Assembly: GCA_009877105.1 (NCBI GenBank) | Contig: WXFD01000011.1 | Location: 1 to 46,484 of the forward strand | DNA: 46,484 bases | Reading direction: 5' to 3' | Origin: Bacteroidales bacterium | GTDB lineage: Bacteria > Bacteroidota > Bacteroidia > Bacteroidales > VadinHA17 | Shown: in pieces, positions 1-8,356 of the stretch | Numbering within the stretch: position 1 is the stretch's first letter | How the letters are laid out: every line of letters starts with the position of its first letter | Notes under the pieces: model-generated | What the model saw: only the letters and a program-made list of their open reading frames with translations | What the model was told of the DNA's origin: nothing | Databases searched by the model: none | Program-made: the position numbers and the translations under genes

Positions 1-105
1 CAACTGGAAGAGCTATTAACAAGAACAGACAGTATAAGTCGGAAAATCTATAGCCTGATACAACATCTTAAAAATTCAGATATCAAAGGCCTCAAATATA
101 AATAA
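1..105 (+). CDS. Four-helix-bundle (23S rRNA-IVS/S23-type) protein, C-terminal fragment
   Basis: An open frame enters from the left edge and stops at TAA 103-105, giving 34 residues. It is a leucine-rich amphipathic helix (LEELLTRTDSISRKIYSLIQ) that resembles the last helix of the small four-helix-bundle family first found in Leptospira 23S rRNA intervening sequences (Pfam PF05635, TIGR02436). That assignment rests on pattern recall of a short tail, so the rest of the gene is needed to be sure. The protein's function is unknown in the family. It is followed within 9 nt by the heptamer array at 114-365. The same kind of small gene beside a low-complexity array occurs again at 29486-29851. Confidence 0.5.
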   Translation, partial: QLEELLTRTDSISRKIYSLIQHLKNSDIKGLKYK

Positions 106-113
106 CTTGTAAC

Positions 114-365
114 AACAAACCCGCAACTCGAAACCATAAACCCGAAACCCGCAACTCGAAACCCGCAACCCGAAACCCGCAACCCGAAACCCTAAACCCG
201 AAACCTGAAACATTTAACCATAAACCCATAACCCGCAACCCGAAACCCGAAACCCTAAACCCGAAACCCTCAACCCGCAACCCGAAACCATAAACCCGAA
301 ACCCTCAACCCGCAACCCGCAACTCGAAACCATAAACCCGAAACCCTAAACCCGAAACTCGAAAC
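114..365. repeat. Family A heptamer array, 36 uninterrupted units
   Basis: 36 consecutive 7-bp units, each ending in AAC, with no insertion or deletion. The first four bases vary within a small set: CCGA, CCGC, CCTA, TCGA, CATA, CTCA and a few others. The array fills the whole spacer between the S23-type tail and the Wzc gene, whose ATG lies at 370, only 4 nt after the last unit. No other ribosome-binding site is visible there. Similar arrays of 12 units (26094-26177, inverted) and 22 units (42384-42537) occur elsewhere in the window. Confidence 0.95.
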
Positions 366-369
366 TACA

Positions 370-2796
370 ATGAATACCCCCCAACCCCCCTCCCCACAGT
401 CATACTTCCAGCCCATGGACGACGAAGGCATTGACTTCAAGCGCTATCTCTCGCTGTTTATTAGCAACTGGTACTGGTTTGCAGTTGCCCTGTTCATCTC
501 CATGAGTATCGCATACGGGATAAACAGGTGGTCGGAGGAGGTCTATACAGTATCATCGACGCTGTTGATCAAGGACGATCCCAGTGGTGCACTGACGAAT
601 ATCTTCCGGGGATCGGATGCATTCAGTAATCAGCAGAACGTGAACAACGAGATCGGCATACTGAAATCCTATAACCTGAACTACAGGGTGATGAAGGAGC
701 TGCCCGATTTCTGGGTAGTGTACACCTCGGTTGGGAAAAGGGGTATTGCCGAACAAAGGTCATACAAGTCAACACCGTTCGTGGTTGTATACGATTCATT
801 GTCAAGCCAGACCATGGGACAGAGGATAGATATAAGGATTATTTCTGATTCAGGGTACAGGTTGTCGATTAACGGCAGCAGGGGATTCGATAAGGAGTTA
901 TCGTTCGGTGAGCGGTTCAGGGAGCAGGGATTTGATTTCGTGATCCGGCTGAGAAACAGCAGTACGTTCAGGTATGATCCTGATGCTTCAAACCGCTATT
1001 ATTTCCGGTTTGTCAGCCCGGTTTCCCTCGCGAACCAGTACAGGAGTAAGCTTTCGGTAACGCCTATAAAGGAAGAGGCATCGCTCGTGACACTTTCCAC
1101 CACCGGGTACGAGCCGAATCAGGAGATTGATTACCTGAACACTCTCATGCGGGTTTACCTGGAGTTCGGGTTGGAATACAAGAACCAGACCGCTGCTCAG
1201 ACAATCAGGTTTATTGAGGATCAGCTTGGTACCATCTCTGATTCGTTGCGGCGTGCAGAAAGCAACCTCGAGAATTTCAGGCTTTCACACCGGCTCATCG
1301 ATATCAGCCGCGAAGGTGTCCTGGTGCAGCAGAAGCTTGAGCAGATCGATGCAGAAAGAACAAGACTCCTGATGCAGAAGAATTATTACGAATATCTTCG
1401 GAATTACGTGGTATCGAAGAATGAAAGTGCCGATATCATCGCACCTTCAGTCATGGGAGTTACCGACCAGCTTCTCATGAGGCTCGTTGACGAGCTTTCC
1501 TCCCTACTGAAACAGAAGAGACAGCTTTCACTGAACCTGTACGAGTCTGCCGAGCCCCTGAGGGTAATAGATACCGGTATAACAAATGCTTACAAGGCTC
1601 TGGAGGAGAACATCGAGAACGGGCTCAGGAACATAGAGAGTTCGGTGAGCGATGCTGACCGGCGTCTCCTGGAAATCGAGAAAGATATTCGCAGGCTGCC
1701 GTCTACTGAAAGACAAATGATAAACATACAACGCAAGTTCGATATCAATAATACAGTATATACCTTTCTGCTTGAGAAGAGGGCGGAAGCAGGCATCGCC
1801 AGGGCATCGAATGTGCCGGATAACAGGATAATTGATGACGCCGGGTTTTTCAGCACCGCGATGGTTGGCCCAAAGAAAAGGCAGAATCTCATGATGGCCC
1901 TGGTATTGGGATTGTTTCTACCGGCTTTGGGCATCGTGTTAGTGGATTATTTGAATAATAAGATCATTGATAAAAAAGATCTTGAAAGAAGAACAAGTAT
2001 CCCCGTAATTGGCTACATAAGTCACAACAGCCTGAAAAGTGAAATACCCGTGGCAGAGAATCCCGGATCCACCCTCTCCGAGTCCTTCAGGTCGGTTCGG
2101 ACCAGCCTGAAGTACTTTCTGAAAGACAGGACATGCCCTGTTATTTCGGTTAGTTCAACTATCACGGGCGAAGGGAAGACCTTTGTTTCTATAAATCTTG
2201 CCGCCATAATAGCGATGTCGGGCAAGAGGGTACTTCTCGCGGGCCTGGATTTGCGCAAGCCCAGGATACACAGGATATTTGGAGCGGAGAATGAAAAGGG
2301 TATCAGTAGCTATCTTATCGGTGAGGAAAAATACGAGGACATTGTTTTAAAGACCGAATTTAAAAACCTGTTTTATACACCAGCCGGGCCGGTGCCGCCA
2401 AACCCGGCAGAATTAATCGATTCGGAAGCCATGGCCGGATTTATTGCACGAGCCCGGGAAGAGTTCGATTTCATAATACTGGACACCCCTCCCGTGGCTA
2501 TTGTAACAGACGCCCTGCTCCTCTCGCCATTTTCCGATTTTTATCTCTTCGTGGTCCGTCAGCGTTACACGTCCAGGAACACCCTGGCACTGATCGAGGA
2601 ACTCAGGGCAGGAGGGAATCTTAAAAGTATAGGCATCGTTATGAACGACATAAGCATGTCGGGTTATTACGGTTACGGATTGAGATACGGTTATTCAATG
2701 GGATACGGTTATAACTATGGTTATAACTATTACAGTCAGTATGGTAAATATGGTTATTCTGATTCTGTAAAGGGTTATTATTCAGATGAAACGTGA
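370..2796 (+). CDS. wzc: Polysaccharide co-polymerase with BY-kinase domain (Wzc type)
   Basis: Inner-membrane protein that controls polysaccharide chain length and export through cycles of tyrosine autophosphorylation. Of 808 residues, an N-terminal Wzz domain begins with a transmembrane segment at about 33-54. A long periplasmic and coiled-coil part (about 55-500) follows, then a second transmembrane segment at about 508-528. The cytoplasmic bacterial tyrosine kinase has Walker A ITGEGKT at 598-604 (Lys603), Walker A' VLLAGLDLRKP at 621-631 and Walker B FIILDTPP at 701-708. The tail from 766 on carries 16 tyrosines among Gly, Asn and Ser, the expected autophosphorylation cluster. Walker A' has AGLDLRKP where IDADLRKP is usual, so one acidic residue is absent. 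The length fits the family. The usual outer-membrane partner Wza and a cognate phosphatase are not in the window. The start lies immediately after the heptamer array. Confidence 0.95.
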   Translation: MNTPQPPSPQSYFQPMDDEGIDFKRYLSLFISNWYWFAVALFISMSIAYGINRWSEEVYTVSSTLLIKDDPSGALTNIFRGSDAFSNQQNVNNEIGILKSYNLNYRVMKELPDFWVVYTSVGKRGIAEQRSYKSTPFVVVYDSLSSQTMGQRIDIRIISDSGYRLSINGSRGFDKELSFGERFREQGFDFVIRLRNSSTFRYDPDASNRYYFRFVSPVSLANQYRSKLSVTPIKEEASLVTLSTTGYEPNQEIDYLNTLMRVYLEFGLEYKNQTAAQTIRFIEDQLGTISDSLRRAESNLENFRLSHRLIDISREGVLVQQKLEQIDAERTRLLMQKNYYEYLRNYVVSKNESADIIAPSVMGVTDQLLMRLVDELSSLLKQKRQLSLNLYESAEPLRVIDTGITNAYKALEENIENGLRNIESSVSDADRRLLEIEKDIRRLPSTERQMINIQRKFDINNTVYTFLLEKRAEAGIARASNVPDNRIIDDAGFFSTAMVGPKKRQNLMMALVLGLFLPALGIVLVDYLNNKIIDKKDLERRTSIPVIGYISHNSLKSEIPVAENPGSTLSESFRSVRTSLKYFLKDRTCPVISVSSTITGEGKTFVSINLAAIIAMSGKRVLLAGLDLRKPRIHRIFGAENEKGISSYLIGEEKYEDIVLKTEFKNLFYTPAGPVPPNPAELIDSEAMAGFIARAREEFDFIILDTPPVAIVTDALLLSPFSDFYLFVVRQRYTSRNTLALIEELRAGGNLKSIGIVMNDISMSGYYGYGLRYGYSMGYGYNYGYNYYSQYGKYGYSDSVKGYYSDET

Positions 2797-2888
2797 TTTT
2801 TAATGAGATTGACCTAACTGGCAGGAAAGAGTAAGAGATGTTAAGATTAGTTTAAGCAAGACAAAACAATGAAAGGGTAATTATAAAG

Positions 2889-3692
2889 ATGCAGAATAAG
2901 GAAGACTCAATACCTGTTATTATTTTATGTGGAGGAATGGGTACCCGTCTCCGTGAGGAGACCGAGTACAAGCCCAAACCCATGGTCGAAATCGGGGGGA
3001 GACCTATTCTCTGGCACATCATGAAGCACTATGCCCATTACGGTTTTAAGGAATTCATTCTGGCACTTGGCTATAAAGGGAATGTGATCCGGGATTACTT
3101 CATTAATTATTATAAATATAATTCCGATTTTACTGTTTCTCTCGGTGACGGAGGGGAAACGTATTATCATAACGACTGTATTCCTGATGACTGGACGGTC
3201 ACCCTTGTTGAAACAGGAGCTGACTCTATGACCGGCTATCGGGTAAAACTAGCCGGAAAATACGTTGATGGGGACAACTTCATGGTTACATACGGTGATG
3301 CCGTATCCGATGTTGATCTCCAAGATTTATTAAAGTTTCATATTGATCAGGGATTAACCGGCACTGTTACCGGTGTGTTTCCCCCATCACGTTTCGGTGA
3401 TCTTGAAACCGATGGAAATAAAGTGAAGAAGTTTTATGAAAAGGTGAAGGATGAGAACCGGCAGGAACCTATTAATGGAGGTTACTTTGTTTTTAAGAAG
3501 GATTTTTTGGGAATGATACCCGATGATCCGTCTGTTGATCTTGAACGTATTCCAATGAAAAAGCTTACAGAAAAAGGAGAACTTGCCGTTTACAGGCATA
3601 AAGGTTTCTGGCAGTGCATGGATACCTACCGGGACAGCCAGCTGCTTGAAAAAATGTGGAAGGAAAATCCGGTGTGGAAGATCTGGGGTTGA
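2889..3692 (+). CDS. rfbF: Glucose-1-phosphate cytidylyltransferase
   Basis: Makes CDP-glucose from CTP and glucose-1-phosphate, the first step of the CDP-3,6-dideoxyhexose pathway. The sugar-nucleotidyltransferase signature LCGGMGTRLREET is at residues 13-25, followed by KPKPMVEIGG. The rest matches RfbF in order (HIMKHYAHYGF, a Rossmann-like core, NGGYFVF, WQCMDTYRD). The length of 267 is near the usual 257-260. The gene is 92 nt after wzc. Its TGA stop begins a TTGATTGG-type low-complexity run and a single family B palindrome separating it from rfbG. The neighbouring rfbG supports CTP specificity. Confidence 0.95.
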   Translation: MQNKEDSIPVIILCGGMGTRLREETEYKPKPMVEIGGRPILWHIMKHYAHYGFKEFILALGYKGNVIRDYFINYYKYNSDFTVSLGDGGETYYHNDCIPDDWTVTLVETGADSMTGYRVKLAGKYVDGDNFMVTYGDAVSDVDLQDLLKFHIDQGLTGTVTGVFPPSRFGDLETDGNKVKKFYEKVKDENRQEPINGGYFVFKKDFLGMIPDDPSVDLERIPMKKLTEKGELAVYRHKGFWQCMDTYRDSQLLEKMWKENPVWKIWG

Positions 3693-3728
3693 TTGGATTG
3701 ATTGGATGATTGCATGATTGAATGGATG
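3689..3728. repeat. Family F TGATTGGA-type low-complexity run
   Basis: About 40 bp made of TTGATTGGA/TGATTGCA/TGATTGAA words, beginning at the rfbF stop codon, which lies in the first word. It is directly joined to the family B palindrome at 3729. Words of the same kind occur in reverse complement inside the rfbG coding sequence at 4350-4409. Confidence 0.7.
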
Positions 3729-3809
3729 GAACACAGATGACACGGATGCAACGGATTTACACAGATTTAAATCCGCGAGAATCCACCTGATTAGTGTCAT
3801 CCGTGTTCT
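3729..3809. repeat. Family B palindrome, single copy
   Basis: A solitary family B unit. The left arm starts GAACACAGATGACACGGATG, the centre is GATTTAAATC, and the right arm ends GTGTCATCCGTGTTC. The arms are reverse complements apart from scattered mismatches, so a transcript could fold into a long imperfect hairpin. It ends 12 nt before the rfbG start codon. This copy is the most symmetrical in the window. Confidence 0.85.
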
Positions 3810-3821
3810 GATTTATTTTTA

Positions 3822-4934
3822 ATGCAAGCCTTAAGAGATTTTTATAAAAACAAGAAGGTCCTGGTCACCGGTCACACAGGTTTCAAGGGCTCATGGCTTA
3901 CTATCTGGCTGAAGCAGCTGGGAGCCGAAGTCACCGGTATTGCTCTTGAGCCAAAAACTGACAGAGATCTGTTCATCCTTGCGGGACTGGCTGATAAAAT
4001 ACAAGATTACAGACAGGATATACGGGATCTGGATAAGGTTAAAACAATATTTGAAAAAGAAAAACCGGAGATAGTCTTTCACCTTGCTGCCCAGGCACTT
4101 GTTATACCTGGTTATGAAGATCCGGTTTTGACCTTTGGGACCAATGTAATGGGAACTGTCAATATCCTTGAGGCATGCAGGCATACCGGTTCGGTAAAAC
4201 AGATTTTGATTGTCACCACTGACAAGGTATATGAAAACAAGGAAAGCCTGAAAGGTTACAACGAAACCGACCCGCTCGGCGGACATGATCCATACAGCGC
4301 CAGCAAAGCCGCGGCCGAGATAATAACCCAATCCTATCGGCTCTCATTCACCCACTCACCCACTCACCCACTCACCCAATCATCCAACCACCCATTCAGC
4401 CAATCCATCTCCACCGCCCGCGCAGGCAATGTCATAGGCGGAGGCGACTGGTCGGATTACCGTTTGGTCCCGGACTGTGTTCGATCGCTCGAAATCGGGG
4501 AACCTGTTATTGTCAGGAATCCTGGTTCAGTAAGACCTTGGCAGCATGTGCTTGAACCTCTTGCAGGCTATCTTCTTCTCGCTGTGAAAATGGCTGAGGA
4601 CCCGCGAAAGTATTCCGGCGCCTGGAACTTCGGCCCTGAGTTTGCTGATATCATTTCTGTGGAAGAGCTGGTTAATTTGATAGTCCGGCATTGGGGTGAA
4701 GGAGGCTGGATAGTTGATAATACTGACCACAAGCCTCATGAAACTGCTGTTTTAAAGCTTGATATAAGCAAATCGAAACAGATCCTTGGATGGAGACCAG
4801 TTTTAAATGTTGACGAAGCTGCCGGGTTGACGATTGAATGGTATAAAAAATACCCGCGTCAGGATGTTTACAAATTATGTGCCGGTCAGATAAAACAATA
4901 TTCTGATAAATGGAATTCAGGGAACTTGAAATAA
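3822..4934 (+). CDS. rfbG: CDP-glucose 4,6-dehydratase
   Basis: Converts CDP-glucose to CDP-4-keto-6-deoxyglucose. It is an extended short-chain dehydrogenase with the NAD-binding motif TGHTGFKGS at 16-24, the catalytic YSASK at 158-162 (Tyr158, Lys162), and the family signatures ARAGNVIGGGDW and RPWQHVLEPLAGYL. Its 370 residues are slightly longer than usual. Residues about 177-196, between SYRLSF and STARAGN, are a low-complexity stretch of THSPTHPLT type encoded by tandem CACTCACC DNA. This segment normally has a short ordinary loop, so a repeat appears to have been inserted or exchanged in frame. The 3' end overlaps the next start by 25 bp, suggesting translational coupling. Confidence 0.95.
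   Translation: MQALRDFYKNKKVLVTGHTGFKGSWLTIWLKQLGAEVTGIALEPKTDRDLFILAGLADKIQDYRQDIRDLDKVKTIFEKEKPEIVFHLAAQALVIPGYEDPVLTFGTNVMGTVNILEACRHTGSVKQILIVTTDKVYENKESLKGYNETDPLGGHDPYSASKAAAEIITQSYRLSFTHSPTHPLTQSSNHPFSQSISTARAGNVIGGGDWSDYRLVPDCVRSLEIGEPVIVRNPGSVRPWQHVLEPLAGYLLLAVKMAEDPRKYSGAWNFGPEFADIISVEELVNLIVRHWGEGGWIVDNTDHKPHETAVLKLDISKSKQILGWRPVLNVDEAAGLTIEWYKKYPRQDVYKLCAGQIKQYSDKWNSGNLK
4350..4409. repeat. Low-complexity repeat inside rfbG coding sequence
   Basis: Four CACTCACC words followed by CAATCATCC, CAACCACCC and CAGCCAATCC run through about 20 codons of rfbG in frame. In reverse complement the words (GGTTGGATGATTG) resemble the spacer run at 3689-3728. It is the only place in the window where such words lie well inside a conserved enzyme gene. 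Confidence 0.75.
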
Positions 4935-5455
4935 AAGGAGTATTTGAAATTGTTCTGTCACCGCACCTGGATGAGCGCGGCTTCTTTATGAGGACTTATG
5001 ACGCTGAACTTTTCAAAAAGCACGGCTTGCACAGGGAGTGGGTTCAGGAAAGTCATTCACGGTCGGAAAGGAAGGGGATAATACGGGGTTTGCATTTCCA
5101 GCTTGAGCCTTATGCAGAAACAAAGCTGGTCAGATGTATCAGGGGAGAGATATTTGATGTGGCTGTTGATCTTAGGAAGGGATCAAAAACATTCGGGAAA
5201 TGGGAAGGGATCATATTATCTGAAGAAAACAGGAAAATGTTATTGATACCCCGGGGTTTTGCACATGGGTTTTGTACATTAACTGATATCAGCGAAGTAG
5301 TTTACAAAGTTGATAGTGTTTATTCTCCGGAACATGAAAGAGGATTGATCTGGAATGATCCAGATCTGAATATCGACTGGCCAGAGCCAAATCCGGTATT
5401 GTCACAGAAGGATAAACAAAATATTACATTGAAACAATTTATGGAACACGGATAA
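4910..5455 (+). CDS. RmlC-like nucleotide-sugar 3,5-epimerase
   Basis: A cupin epimerase of the dTDP-4-dehydrorhamnose 3,5-epimerase family. Motifs are ERGFF at 22-26, GLHFQ at 60-64 (catalytic base His62), DVAVDLR at 83-89, PRGFAHGF at 114-121 and the tyrosine region VYSPEHE at 137-143. The 181 residues match the family. Between rfbG and rfbH it more likely acts on a CDP-4-keto sugar, for instance as a C5 epimerase toward ascarylose (AscE-like), than in dTDP-rhamnose synthesis, since no RmlA, B or D genes are present. The last four residues (MEHG) and the TAA stop are encoded by the first unit of the family B array, so the original C-terminus was probably replaced. Confidence 0.88.
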   Translation: MEFRELEIKGVFEIVLSPHLDERGFFMRTYDAELFKKHGLHREWVQESHSRSERKGIIRGLHFQLEPYAETKLVRCIRGEIFDVAVDLRKGSKTFGKWEGIILSEENRKMLLIPRGFAHGFCTLTDISEVVYKVDSVYSPEHERGLIWNDPDLNIDWPEPNPVLSQKDKQNITLKQFMEHG

Positions 5456-6190
5456 CACGGATCAGACGGATGATCACGGGTCAAAATCAGTGCAAATCCG
5501 TACAATCAGCGTCATCAGCGTTCAAATAAAAATAAAATAGAACACGGATAACACGGATCAGACGGATGATCACGGATCAAAACCAGTGAAAATCCGTACA
5601 ATCAGCGTCATCAGCGTTCAAGAAAAATAAATGGAACACGGATAACACGGATCAGACGGATGATCACGGATCGAAATCAGTGAAAATCCGTTCAATCCGT
5701 GTCATCAGCGTTCAAATAAAAATAAAATAGAACACGGATAACACGGATCAGACGGATGGCCACGGATCAAAATCAGTGCAAATCCGTACAATCAGTGTCA
5801 TCAGCGTTCAAGAAAAATAAATGGAACACGGATAACACGGATCAGACAGATGAGCACGGATCAAAACCAGTGAAAATCCGTTCAATCCGTGTCATCAGCG
5901 TTCAAATAAAAATAAAATAGAACACGGATAACACGGATCAGACGGATGATCACGGGTCAAAATCAGTGCAAATCCGTACAATCAGTGTCATCAGCGTTCA
6001 AATAAAAATAAAATAGAACACGGATAACACGGATCAGACGGATGATCACAGATCAAAATCAGTGCAAATCCGTACAATCAGCGTCATCAGCGTTCAAGAA
6101 AAATAAATGGAACACGGATAACACGGATCAGACAGATGAGCACGGATCAAAACCAGTGAAAATCCGTTCAATCCGTGTCATCAATGTTCC
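5444..6190. repeat. Family B tandem palindrome array, left block, 8 units
   Basis: Eight units begin near 5444, 5540, 5634, 5730, 5824, 5920, 6016 and 6110, with a period of 94 or 96 bp. The alternation comes from two linkers, AAGAAAAATAAATG and AAATAAAAATAAAATA. Each unit has a left arm of three to four ACACGGATN words (GAACACGGATAACACGGATC) and a right arm of complementary words ending CCGTGTCATCAGCGTTC. Each can therefore fold on itself. The units differ by a few substitutions. The block starts inside the epimerase stop region and ends at the start of the GxxExxY gene. Apart from the repeat I see nothing else in this 730-bp stretch. Confidence 0.93.
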
Positions 6191-6204
6191 ATAAAGAGTT
6201 GAAC

Positions 6205-6594
6205 ATGATCCACGAAGAAAAAACAAAAGAAATACTTAAAGCATTTTTTACCGTATATAACAAGCTTGGATATGGTTTTCTTGAAAAAGTATATCAAAAT
6301 GCTTTGCTTATAGAACTAAAGAAATCGGGTTTCAATTGTGAGAGTCAGAAACCGATCAGAGTCTATTACGAAGATTCCCTAGTTGGTGATTATTATGCTG
6401 ACATTGTAGTCGACGGTTGTATTATTCTTGAGCTTAAGGCAGCAGAATCGTTGTGTGAAGAACATGAATATCAATTAATAAACTATTTAAAAGCGACTGA
6501 GATAGAAATAGGTCTGTTATTGAATTTCGGGAAAAAGCCTGAATTCAGAAGGAGGATATTTACAAATGATAAAAAAAGGATGGAACACGGATAA
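6205..6594 (+). CDS. GxxExxY protein (PD-(D/E)XK-like superfamily)
   Basis: A small protein of about 129 residues carrying the defining GxxExxY motif (GFLEKVY) and a following D...ExK core (ADIVVDGCIILELKA) that fits the PD-(D/E)XK nuclease fold (Pfam PF13366, TIGR04256). The biological role of the family is not established. I chose ATG 6205 (MIHEEKTKEIL). ATG 6184 and GTG 6175 are in frame, but both lie in the repeat arm. The C-terminus MEHG and the TAA stop are supplied by the next family B unit, just as for the epimerase gene. The gene sits exactly between two family B units. The bases at 6175-6190 and 6582-6597 are inverted complements at 13 of 16 positions. Confidence 0.85.
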   Translation: MIHEEKTKEILKAFFTVYNKLGYGFLEKVYQNALLIELKKSGFNCESQKPIRVYYEDSLVGDYYADIVVDGCIILELKAAESLCEEHEYQLINYLKATEIEIGLLLNFGKKPEFRRRIFTNDKKRMEHG

Positions 6595-7027
6595 CACGGA
6601 TCAGACGGATGATCACGGATCGAAATCTGTGTAAATCCGTTGCATCCGTGTCATCAGTGTTCAAAAAGAATAAAACACAGATAACACAGATCAGACGGAT
6701 GGCCACGGATCAAAATCAGTGTAAATCCGTATAATCAGTATCATCAGCGTTCAAAAAGAATAGAACACAGATAACACGGATCAGACGGATGGCCACGGAT
6801 CAAAATCAGTGTAAATCCGTTCAATCCGTGTCATCAGTGTTCAAATAAAAATAAATTGAACACAGATAACACAGATCAGACTGATGACCACAGATCAGAT
6901 CAGTGTAAATCCGTACAATCAGTGTCATCAGCGTTCAAAAAGAATAGAACACAGATGACACAGATTAAACTGATGACCACGGATCAAAATCAGTGTAAAT
7001 CCGTTCAATCCGTGTCATCCGTGTTCT
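6582..7027. repeat. Family B tandem palindrome array, right block, 5 units
   Basis: Five more units begin near 6583, 6674, 6763, 6858 and 6947 (spacing 89-95 bp). The arms follow the same plan but carry more CACAG for CACGG substitutions than the left block. The last right arm, ending GTGTCATCCGTGTTC, stops 19 nt before the rfbH start codon. The rest of the 450-bp gap holds nothing else recognisable. Confidence 0.93.
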
Positions 7028-7045
7028 AATAGATAATACGAACAA

Positions 7046-8356
7046 ATGAACCACGAAGAGATAAGAACCAATATCCTGAAGCTGGTACAGGATTATTACA
7101 ATGAAAAGTTTATCAAAAAGCCTTTCATCCCGGGAGAATCAGTTGTCAGGTATGCAGGAAGAGTATTTGATGAAAAAGAACTGGTAAACCTTGTCAGTTC
7201 ATCTCTCGATTTCTGGCTTACAGCAGGGCCGCATGCCGAAGCTTTTGAAAATGAGCTTGCAGATTTTTTTGGAGTTGAAGATGCAGCGCTGGTAAATTCA
7301 GGCTCTTCTGCAAATCTGCTGGCAATATCAGCATTGACTTCTCCTAAACTGCTGGATCGCCGGCTTAAACCCGGTGATGAAGTAATTACCGTGGCATCCG
7401 GCTTTCCGACAACAGTTGCCCCGATTGTTCAGAACAGGCTTGTTCCCGTTTTCGTTGATGTTTCACCTGGAACTTATAATATAAGTACTGAGGATATTGA
7501 AAAAGCTGTTTCATCCTGTACAAAAGCCGTGTTCCTGGCACATACTCTCGGTAATCCATTTGATATTGACCATGTTAAAGCTATTGCAGTTAAATATGGA
7601 TTGTGGCTGATAGAGGATAATTGTGATGCCCTGGGGAGCAGATATGGTGGTAAACTTACCGGGACATTCGGCGATCTGGCCACCTTGTCATTTTATCCGG
7701 CTCATCATATCACCATGGGCGAAGGAGGCTGTGTTATCACTGATAATGAAGATCTGGCAAAAATAATCCGTTCATTCAGGGATTGGGGTCGGGATTGTTA
7801 TTGTGCATCAGGGGAGGATAATACATGCGGACTAAGATTTTCACAGCAGTTTGGAGACCTGCCTGCAGGTTATGATCATAAATATGTGTATTCTCATATT
7901 GGTTATAACCTTAAAGTAACAGATATGCAGGCAGCAATAGGAAGGGAACAGCTTAAAAAGCTACAGGCCTTTATTAAAAAGCGCAAAGAAAACTTCAACC
8001 TTATTTATAAAGGTCTTGAGAAATTCAACAATAAGATAATCCTGCCACAGGCAACCCCTAAAAGTGATCCGGCATGGTTCGGATTCCCGGTAACAATAAA
8101 AGAAAACCAGTGTTTCACCCGGACTCAGCTGATTCAGTTTCTTAACAACAATAAAATTCATACAAGAAACCTGTTTGGAGGCAACCTCATTCGGCAACCT
8201 GCTTTTAAGGATATTGAAAAGCGTGTTGTGGGAGATCTGAAAAATACAGATCTTATAATGAACAATACTTTTTTTATCGGGGTATATCCCGACCTCGGGA
8301 GAGAGGAAATTAATTATGTACTTGAAAAGTTTGATGAATTCTTTCAGCAAAACTGA
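7046..8356 (+). CDS. rfbH: CDP-4-dehydro-6-deoxyglucose 3-dehydratase (E1)
   Basis: A PMP- and iron-sulfur-dependent enzyme that removes the C3 hydroxyl of CDP-4-keto-6-deoxyglucose, the step that commits to a 3,6-dideoxyhexose. The fold is that of DegT aminotransferases, but the PLP lysine is replaced: [14 protein letters not shown] has His220-His221 where Lys would be, as in known E1 enzymes. The cysteines C193, C251, C253 and C261 give exactly the C-X57-C-X1-C-X7-C spacing of the E1 [2Fe-2S] site. The 436 residues are full length. The TGA is followed directly by the ATG of the reductase gene (zero gap), matching E1/E3 pairing. Confidence 0.96.
   Translation: MNHEEIRTNILKLVQDYYNEKFIKKPFIPGESVVRYAGRVFDEKELVNLVSSSLDFWLTAGPHAEAFENELADFFGVEDAALVNSGSSANLLAISALTSPKLLDRRLKPGDEVITVASGFPTTVAPIVQNRLVPVFVDVSPGTYNISTEDIEKAVSSCTKAVFLAHTLGNPFDIDHVKAIAVKYGLWLIEDNCDALGSRYGGKLTGTFGDLATLSFYPAHHITMGEGGCVITDNEDLAKIIRSFRDWGRDCYCASGEDNTCGLRFSQQFGDLPAGYDHKYVYSHIGYNLKVTDMQAAIGREQLKKLQAFIKKRKENFNLIYKGLEKFNNKIILPQATPKSDPAWFGFPVTIKENQCFTRTQLIQFLNNNKIHTRNLFGGNLIRQPAFKDIEKRVVGDLKNTDLIMNNTFFIGVYPDLGREEINYVLEKFDEFFQQN

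Noticed and set aside
92..280. Open frame on the minus strand with RVSGFGF-type repeats
   Set aside because: It is the translation of the heptamer array in one of its open frames. The protein has no recognisable family and exists only because the repeat lacks stops.
114..365. Telomere-like or eukaryotic contaminating sequence
   Set aside because: Units such as CCCTAAA resemble plant telomeres, but the array is mixed in composition, ends 4 nt before a bacterial gene, and related arrays sit between bacterial genes elsewhere.
4910..5455. dTDP-rhamnose pathway gene rmlC in the strict sense
   Set aside because: No rmlA, rmlB or rmlD genes are nearby; the neighbours are CDP-sugar enzymes, so only the family was assigned.
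5444..7027. CRISPR array
   Set aside because: The period is regular, but the whole unit repeats, including the linkers. There are no unique spacers and no cas genes.
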